Source: Linum tenue (Eukaryota > Streptophyta > Magnoliopsida > Malpighiales > Linaceae). Taken from it: a stretch of 64,000 nucleotides of DNA. Below the pieces are notes generated by a model. That model was not told the origin of the DNA, searched no databases, and saw nothing but the letters and a program-made list of their open reading frames with translations. Location: NCBI GenBank assembly GCA_946122785.1, contig CAMGYJ010000002.1, positions 58,491,703 to 58,555,702 on the forward strand, given 5' to 3'. The position numbers and the translations under genes were made by a program. Of this stretch, positions 54,701 through 64,000 are shown in pieces (the first letter of the stretch is position 1; each line of letters begins with the position of its first letter).

Positions 54701-57700
54701 TGATAGAGACCCACCCACCAGCTGCTTCTTCGATTGACAGAGGAACCCCCGAGTCGGTCCCCTTTTCCGCAATCTTCTCCGTCGGGATTCGCCGCTGTCG
54801 GAAGCAAGCTGGCCTTTCATCGCTCAGATCCAAAATGTTAACTTCAGAGCAGTACCCAACGGAGAGAACCCAGAACAGAACCTAGAACAAAAGAAAACCA
54901 CCCAGAATCGAAAATGAAAACCTTTAGGGTTTCAAAATCAGGCTAGATCCGGGAGGAAAACGAAACAAGAAAGTGGAAAATGGAAGGGGCAAATTGACGA
55001 GATGAAGAGATGAGGATATGTGGTTGAAAATAATTTTAATTTTTCATTTCACTTGTTAAAATTTTTAATTTTAATTGTTAATTTTAATTTGAAAATAACA
55101 ACCTAATGTGGCAGCTGACGTGGCGCATACGTGGCTGCCACATATGTGCCATGTGATCAAAAGTCAACATTTTATGGTTGACCGTTTGGTCAACCGTTAT
55201 CTATAATGGTCAACGAAATTGTTAGGACGTAAATGACACATAACTATCATACGTCAGGACACAAATGTCACATCGAATACTTTAGGACACAAATGACACA
55301 AAGTTAATAGTTAACTTATAACAACAACAAAAATTAAACCAGAATAATGAGTACATACCGCGGGTTGGGCAGGGAGGCTAACATGGCGGGTAAATATGAC
55401 GTGGCAGGTCGGGTCGTCATTTTTTAGTGTTAAATTAAGCTGACTGGGATTTTCCGTTTGCCACATCATCACTAAACGGCCTCCGTTAACGGAGTCTAAT
55501 GGAGGTTAATGTAGAGTGAGAGAACTTGGACTATTCAACTAATTTAAGTAACTATGAGTGGAATAAACTAAATTGAGTGGCAAACGTGAAATTTTAAAGC
55601 AATTCGAGTGACCAAACTTGCAATTTAGCCGATTTAATTCCTAAATGGCAGAAGCAACATATTGATTCCCACTTATTAAGACAAACCAGGGTAGAACAAT
55701 GTTGATGTCGTTGATAGGCATTCTAGTAAACTAATTATGTTGCTTGGAACAGAGTAGAAAGAAGAGTTTGTATTCACCTTTCCTTTTGATATATGATATT
55801 CATTATCATTCAACCCTCTCAATGAACTAAGCTTCAAAAAATTAATTGCACCAAAACCTTATAACACCCTCCCTCCAACATTGAAGAGTCAGGGTAAACT
55901 AAATCCAACTCGATTCCACGTTAAGCACACATGTACCAGGAGGAAAAGACAAACAACCAAGACCAATTAAATGAAAGAAATTGGATATTCTACATTCCTT
56001 GCATAGTTCGAAAGGAAAAAGTAAGGTACCAACCTTTTGTCTGGGTTTCTAGACAAGTTGCAAGTCGGGGAAGTGCTCATTTCATCTGATGATCTCCGGA
56101 AGAGATCCACCATTGAATCTGATATACTGGGGAGCGGGGGATGATTTTCAGTCTCAGGGAAGGAAGTGATTCATGGTTGAGCATGAAAGACAGGAAGAAA
56201 AAACTTCACATGTGATGAAGGGGTGAAGGGTAGTGGGGATTCCTTGGCCTATTTTACGCTAGGTTGTCCTCTTTTGTTATATTTCAGGTCCTAGTTGTTG
56301 AACAAAGGTTTGGGCGCGAGTTTCGAGTCATTTGCAGGTCATTCGACGAAGTTGGAGCAGAACACGGTCGTCCCCTACCTAGGACACGGCCGTGTTTCAC
56401 CCAGGGTGCGCCGGTGCTTTTTAGTGCGAGAGTGTTTTCGTCTCAGGAGCAGAACACAGGCAAGAAAACGCCCGTGTCTACAAAGAGCGCGCCCGTGGAA
56501 TTTATGTCGCGGGTTGGATCGTGAAGGCTGATGGATAATGTAAAGTACATGCAAAACTGAAGAAGAACACAGCCGTGTTCCCGACCGTGTTTTTCCCAGT
56601 GTCGGGTTAAACAGGCGGATTCGAGCCAAAGGAGGGGGATTCGACTTTTTGGAGCAAAAACAGAGTTCTAGAGAGAGAAAGTGACAAAGAACAAACCCTA
56701 AAAGCTATTTGGAGTGGATTTCTCACCATTAAAACCCAGATTGCGTCTCCATGAGTGAAGATTGACATCACAGAGCAGATTATTTCCATCTTTATGACTA
56801 TGACTGCTTTGATTTCTGTTTTCCTCTCTCTCTATGGAGTAGACCTTTCTCTCACTTGGGTATGAAGAATCCTAGTTCCATGGGTTAAGGATCTTGCTTG
56901 TAATGACTTTTCGAATTATATACTGATTGGTTTTAATCGATTGAAGGGTGTTTATTGAGTCAATTGAATCCTGATCAACTTCTCTTGATTTATGCTTCAA
57001 CCTGTGTTAGATAGAATTTGATCAGATTGTTAGAGTCTCTTCAATCAATATGAGTGAATTCATTGTACGAGAGTTAGTCAATTCACTGCTTTGTACTGGA
57101 ATGTGTTTCCAGTAGTGGAGTTCTGTGTGATTTGCCTTAGCATTCTATCCTGGTGAAGGCTAGTCGTTTGCCGGATAGTCTGTCTAAGAGGGCTTGGTGA
57201 ATTTAAGAGATTCCAAACTACTTTCGGATCTTCCACAGTTTAATGAATAGTGAATCAACCGAAAGGAATTATAACTTGAATCTAATTAAGGAGCTAGGGG
57301 GACTCATTCCCGAGTAACTCTTCTCTTGCTTTAGAAACCGAACAATTTACTGCTTTCTTTCTGCTTTAGTTTAAACTCATTCTCACTCAACTTTCCCCAC
57401 TAGATAATAGATAATCACAAAGTAGGGAGTACATCTAGGCTTCGGGTTGACTTTTATTACTTGATCTCACTATACTGCATTTACATTCTACAATTACACT
57501 TGGTCGCAGTTTGGTGTTGTGTCGTGGCGAGTCATCAATCCTTCACTCTTTTCTTTTAAAAAAGTCTATTGTCTCCGAAATTCCAATATTTTAATACAAA
57601 AAATTATGGTACAAGTCAAAAAAATCTAAAGATTAGTGGCCACCTCAATAGGGAAGAAATCCAAAAGTACCACTGTTTAAAAAAAAATTTCCAAAAATAC

Positions 57701-60700
57701 CACCCAACCCCAAAAAATTCCAAAAATACCACCCTTTTTCAAAAACCGTCACCCCACCCAGCGGTTTGGTCGAAAACCGCTTGTTGGGGGCGCGGTTTTG
57801 GACCAAACCGCGGGCCTAGGGGGCGGTTATAAAAAAAAAACAAATTTGGACCAAAACCGCTGGGTGGGGTGGCGGTTTGGCCCAAAACCGCCACCCAACC
57901 AGCGGTTTGGTCCAAAAGTTCGGTCGAAACTTCAAACGAACGTAACTTTGCACTCGGGTATCCGATCATAGCGATTTTTTTTTCATTTCACATAACTTTT
58001 CAAGATCTACAACTTTTACTAGGATGAAATTTTCAAAACAGGAACTATTTGTGGATATACGGGACCTTGAGAATAACATTACCTTTACTTTTCAGAAATC
58101 CATGTACATTTTGAAATTATGATTATATTAAAAGTTGTAGATCTTGAAAAGTTATGCGGAATAAAAAAAAAGTTCATAACATTCGGAGTTTGGAGCACAA
58201 AGTTATGGTCGCCCAAAGTTTGACGAAAGGCGAGACCCGGCGATTTGCGGCTTGCAAGATCTCAAAAAGTTTGCGGCCTCCATTTTTTGAATCCGAATAA
58301 CTTTTTGAGATCTTGCAAGTCTCAAACAGTCGGGTTCCGTCTTCGTCTCGAAAAAACGTCATTTGCCACCCCGAACGACCTTTTTTTATTTCGTCAAACT
58401 TTGGGCGGCCATAACTTTGTGCTCCAAAATCCGAATGTCATGAATTTTTTTTTATTCCGCATAGCTTTTCAAGATCTACAACTTTTAATATAATCATAAT
58501 TTCAAAATGTACATGGATTTCTGAAAAGTAAAGGTAAAGTTATTCTCAAGGTCCCGTATATCCACAAATAGTTCCTGTTTTGAAAATTTCATCCTAGTAA
58601 AAGTTGTAGATCTTGAAAAGTTATGCGAAATGAAAAAAAAAATCGCTACGATCGGATACCCGAGTGCAAAGTTACGTTCGTTTGAAGTTTCGACCGAACT
58701 TTTGGACCAAACCGCTAGTTGAGGTGGCGGTTTTGGGCCAAACCGCCACCCCACCCAGCGGTTTTGGTCCAAATTTTTTTTTTTTTTATAACCGCCCCCT
58801 AGGCCCGCGGTTTGGTCCAAAACCGCGCCCCCGACAAGCGGTTTTCGACCAACCGCTGGGTGGGGTGGCGGTTTTTGAAAAAGGGTGGTATTTTTGGAAT
58901 TTTTTGGGATTGGGTGGTATTTTGGAATTTTTTTTTTAAACAGTGGTACTTTTGGATTTTTTCCCCTCAATAGTCTCATCGAATTTAGATCTTCCAATCT
59001 AGTCCTGATTTCTCAATCTGGTTGAGTTCACAACGCCTGTAAGGGGCTCAGATTTTACAAAATTGTAGTTGATTGGTTTTGTTAATTTGAACCCTGTAGA
59101 GGCTTGTGTTGCTATCAAATAATTTTCTTTTTTCACTCCCGCCCACCATATGCATGCCTTTTGCTGGTGAAAGTGAAACAACCGATAGTTTTTGTTCGAC
59201 CACATTCGTTATTTTACAAATTTCTCTGCATAGTTCGCCATTCAAAAGATAATAATTCCCGAATGTTTTCCCAATTCTTCTAAGTTTGCATTTTTGTGTT
59301 CTAAAGAAAGAGTGCCATGTCCCTAAAATTGTGACTTAAGTATTACATTTTAAAAAATGTGTAAATATTTCTTTAAAGAAATGAAAAAATAAATAAATGA
59401 CACAACTATATATATGCATTGAGATAAATAGGTCTCTCCACGACTCGACTGCCACATTTACCTTGATTCAATCTCGATTAAATCCAATTTTATACGGAAT
59501 TCAAGTTGGCCTCATCTCAATTTGATCATGTGCTATACCTAGTCGATCGATGTTCACAATTACCAACTACCACTAATGCCACTAATAGTAAGTATACTTC
59601 TAAATCACATGTAAAATATTTCAAACATACCCGATTTGTGATAAAACTAATTATAATAAATGATAAAAACGAAAGGCAAAATTCATTCCCATAGCCATAA
59701 CTTTGCGCTTTGTGACAAATATAGCCAGATTCTGAGAAATACACAGAAATAGCCATTCCGTCCAATAATGTAACAGAAAACATAACGCCTGCTGACTGGA
59801 CAAACGAACCAAATGGCCGCGTTTAATTTGGTCTACGTGTATGCCAACGTGGAAATTAATTAATTAATTCTCATTAATTACTTTTTACCTTACTTTACCA
59901 ATTTTCACCTTTTTGGAGAAGAACCAACAGAAATCCCTTTCGTTCTTTCTCCCTTCCCCTCTTCGCGAAGACCCAGCCAAAACCTAAATCTCCGCCACCA
60001 TTATCGATTCTCTTCGCCGGTGACTGTGAATCGACCAACACAGTCATCCGGTCATCTGGCCTTGGTCGACGGTGGTTCTCGCCTCTATCACTTCGCCGTC
60101 GAATCGCCTCGTCTCCCTTTCAATTGACGAACACAGAAATGGCTTCTCACTATCGGGCAGCTTAAGAGGAACTTGGGACTTCGCTTCCAGTCGTCGACGG
60201 CGAAGAGGATAAGTGGGCTGTATCGTGCTCACTCTGCGAAGGTCGAAAACTTGCATTCCTGTAAAAAAGCGAAAAACAAAGCTCGAACCCTAATCTGTTT
60301 TGGTAAGAACTCGTCGCCTCTTCCTCTGCTTCGCCTCTGTTACTACTTCACCCTATCCATCTGTTACTCTCGCCTCTGTTTGTGTGGATGGTTGTGACTG
60401 CCGCTACGAGGAAGATGGAAGGCGATTTCGGGATTTTTTCTGGGTGGGTCGACGAGATCGGAAAATGAGAGAGAGAAGGGCCGAGGGGACCAGGGGTCGG
60501 CGAAATCGGTGAATGGGTCGAGGGTTCTTCGCCGGATTCAGACTGCCGCTAGGAAGCCGATATCGGGGTTTTCTCTGGGAAGGGGGATGAAATCGATTTT
60601 TGAGATGGAGAAGAAGTCGCTGGGAAATTAGGGTTCCGGGTTAATTTCCCCAACCGGTTCTCTCTCCTCTGGATGACGTGGCGCTTTGGTGGCAACTTCA

Positions 60701-63700
60701 GTCCTGTTGGCGCCGACGTGGAGTTCAGAAATCGGCCACATCAGCGACGCAAACATGTAATTAACGGCGTCCCTAACGGCGTCATCTTTAATAACGGAAA
60801 TGGCTATTACTGTCAATGAATTTTTAAATTTTTGGCTATTTCTGTGTATTTCTCAGAATCTGGCTATATTTGTCACAAAGCGCAAAGTTATGGCTATGGG
60901 AATGAATTTTGCCAAAACGAAACTCATTCAACCAATGGAGTGAATAAAAAGTTAGTTCTTCCAAACTCCAAGCAGCACATTTCAGTCTTGTATTGTCATC
61001 TTTACTGCCTCACTCCTAACGGAGTCAAAGAGTGCAGTAGACAGGTATCGCTCTCCTGCACTGGGGAAGATCGCCTGTACCAGAAATCAAGCAAAAGAAA
61101 AGTAAAATGAAAACTTGCATTGCAAGGTTCAAAAATTATCTTCACAGAACAAACAACTTCTGTGAGAGGAACTCACAACAATGAGTTTGTCCTTGTTTTC
61201 AGGCCTCTTCCCTAGTTTGATAGCAGCAGCTGCTGCGGCGCCTGATGATATCCCAACCAACAACCCTTCTTTCAAAGCCAGAAGCTTGGCTGTTTCAATG
61301 GCTTCTTCACTTGATACCTAAAGCAATAGAAGAGACCATCAAAAAGGAAAATTCCAAAATCACTTCTTTCTTTCCACTGTGACTTACCATAACAACTTCA
61401 TCAAGTAAGTCCTGATTCAGTACAGGAGGGATGATCCCAGCACCAATTCCTTGGATCAAATGCTGAGCTTTTGACATTTGTGCATGGCCAAGCAAAGCGG
61501 GTCAGGTACAAAAGTTATGAGAAGATTATACATTTTTGCATTTGCATTTAATGTATTCAAATGAGTAGTTTCATAGCTCACCAGCCTTTCCACCATTCAG
61601 GACAGAACTTTCAAATGGCTCTATACCATATACCTAGATTGCAAACAGTCAAAGGAAAACATATTGCAGACAGTTTTAGTTGCTCGCCCTTCTTTGCCTG
61701 GCATGACGCAAACAAGGAAACCATACCTTGATTTCTGGGTTTTGCTCCTTAAGAAACTGGCCAGTTCCAGTCACAGTCCCACCAGTCCCTATGCCAGAAA
61801 CCAGCGCATCAACTTTACCTCCTGAGTCCCTCCAGATCTCTGGTCCAGTAGTTTCATAATGAATCTAACACCATTGGCATGAAAGAAGTGAAACACTTGT
61901 TAGAACTGACTCATAACCAGAAGAACGGGTTACATGTCAGAATCTCAGCAAATGAGGCATTCTTTAGACCCGAAGGACTGTGCAAGGAGTTCATATTTGG
62001 CATATGAATGCTTTTCAATATAGGTTTTTGTGTGGTCATAATTACTTTATAAAGAATCACAATAAGAACATGGTAATCCCTAGTCGATGTAGGCACACTT
62101 GCTAAATTAAGTGGATTAGGTGTCTTGTGTAATTGCTTGTTTTTCTAGTATATTCTTCTCCTTTTAACTCGTTTCCATCAGAATCATCCAGCTGACAAGT
62201 AACAATAACAACTTCTGAATTGGCAGAACATATCGAAAGAATTTTGTTTCAAATGGTTACCAGTGGATTTGCCGAATTCTCAAATTGCTTGAGCATGTAA
62301 CCATTTGGTGTGTTGCTTACTAGCTCCTCACACTTTTCCAATGCCCCATTGAATCCCTTGGCTGGATTTGTTAGGACAACCTCGGCTCCAAGGGCCAAAA
62401 GGACAATCCTTCTCTCAATGCTCATTGAAGATGGCATGACAAGAATAACTCTGTAACCTTTTGCTGCAGCTATGGATGCCAAACCAATGCCAGTGTTTCC
62501 ACTAGTAGGCTCAATCAACACCGACTTGAGCCCGGAAAAAGAAGAGAAAACTCATTGTCAAACTAAAGAGGAGGATTACACCTTCAGCTATGAACAACAA
62601 CAACAACAACAACAAAAACAACTACAACTACTACTCCTGTTAAAACTAAACTAACCTTCCCTGGGGTTATGAGGCCTTTATTTTCAGCATCTTTGATCAT
62701 ACTATATGCAATCCTGGGTAAACTTGAAATGGAAAATTCAGGACTTGACTCTAACAACAAGAAACTTAGGGGGGGAATAAAATTTTGAATAAAACAACTT
62801 GTAGCGTGTAAAATAGCATGCCTATCTTTAACACTAGAGCAAGGTTCCATGTTTTCAAGCTTCGCCACGATTCGTGCTCCACAACCATCGACAATATTGT
62901 TCAAGTATACCATTGGAGTGTTGCCTATTAACTGCAGAAGTAGATTTTGATCAATTAACTCAATGTTACTTTGAATTTTTGTTTTCTAGGGGTCAATCCA
63001 GCAATAAACTTGAGGTAATTGAGGTAATGCAGTCAGAAATAGCATAACTTACTTCAGTAACATCACTTTTAATCATATAGCTCTGCGCCATTTACTCTCA
63101 CTAAAGAACCTGCACCACCCACATATAAGACAATTGCCACAGTAAAGAAAGCTGCAATCTTTCTACTTGGAGATTACATACCAGTTTGCTTAATAAGCTT
63201 CTGAGCAATCATACCGGTTAAAATCAACCCAATATAAGTTCCATAATCTTGCCCACAAATTGGATGGAAGGGGAGAAATAAAAAATAAAAAAAAGGAGAT
63301 TTTCTTTACCAAAAGACCCAAAGAAGGAACAGTAAGAGCTGCAAACCTGGAGACTCCTATTGAGGCCAACAATGGAGATATTCTTTCTTACTTCGATGAA
63401 GGAAAAGGAAGAAGAAACTAAGGGACAAAAACAGGTGAGTTTTTGAACTGACAAGTGAAACCTGACTGGATACCCCCCCAAACAACTAATCCCATGATAC
63501 TAAGGTCATCAGGCTGTAGACTTTCTTTTGGCAGCTTTCTGTGATTGTGACTTTATTCATTGTGCACAAAGATTCCATGTTCAAATGGGTCCCAATTTTG
63601 TCATGCATCCATTTGAATAACAAAAAATGGCCTTAAATGAAGAAGACCCAGCCAGCCAATCCTACTCCTATATCCCCACAAGCAGCCAACCATGGCTCAA

Positions 63701-64000
63701 GCCACAAACATTTAATCAGTAGCTGATGTGGATTCGGTTAAAAAAACAACGGGTTAATCGAATATACCACTCAGGAGGATGAGTGAATTTGAGAAGGGAA
63801 AATATTATAAAAGGGAAGCTGAGTGCAACAGATCAATAAGGCTAGTGGTCTAGGCCAGTGACTTTCATTGCACGTATAGGAAGGGTGCTGAGCTAAGGTC
63901 CCCTCATAGAGGGAGAGCCTACGTCATAATTTGTGGCAGCAGGAGCTTGCATCCGCGCAGCCCCTATCCAATTTAGTCTAAAGCATTCTGGCCCTTAAAT

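Overview
This is nuclear DNA from a flowering plant, probably a eudicot. The evidence is many-exon genes with AT-rich introns and GT-AG junctions, plant-specific families (a CYSD-type cysteine synthase, a COMT-type O-methyltransferase, a plant mobile domain protein), and plant transposon superfamilies (hAT, Mutator, PIF/Harbinger, Tourist, Ty1/copia, LINE). No rRNA, tRNA, CRISPR array or organelle DNA was recognised.

Layout. (1) 1-15429, minus strand: most of a MON2 homolog, a Golgi/endosome trafficking HEAT-repeat protein, cut off at its 3' end by the window edge. One intron junction carries a perfect 91-bp tandem duplication. (2) 15.6-31.3 kb: a gene-free repeat region. It holds several hAT MITEs with 8-bp target-site duplications (TSDs), a decayed LINE, a GC-rich retroposon with a 13-bp TSD, a Tourist-like element and degenerate minisatellites. 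(3) 31303-33170, minus: a complete nine-exon O-acetylserine (thiol)lyase gene. Its upstream flank holds two hAT insertions, followed by the relic of another copy at 36.1-36.33 kb. (4) 36.6-47.1 kb: a dead copia element, a PIF/Harbinger element with an intact ORF1 and a truncated transposase, and further MITEs, one nested in another. (5) 47524-48718, plus: a two-exon, very GC-rich O-methyltransferase. (6) 49.0-60.9 kb: a Mutator-rich zone. It contains a MULE-like element with duplicated stem-loops, a PMD (MAIN-like) gene, a long-TIR element, a gypsy-type LTR fragment, a 1.3-kb foldback element with a 9-bp TSD, and a 1.24-kb element with perfect 81-bp TIRs and a 9-bp TSD. (7) 60982-63091, minus: a second complete O-acetylserine (thiol)lyase gene, a paralog of the first with the same exon lengths.

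Biology. The host genes are MON2, the two cysteine synthase paralogs and the O-methyltransferase. The paralogs look like a local duplication now pushed about 28 kb apart by transposons and the O-methyltransferase. The flank of the second copy serves as an 'empty site' showing that the hAT elements beside the first copy arrived after the duplication. Everything else is mobile DNA or its decay products. Exon junctions were read by eye from splice signals and protein similarity, so coordinates may be off by a base or two.
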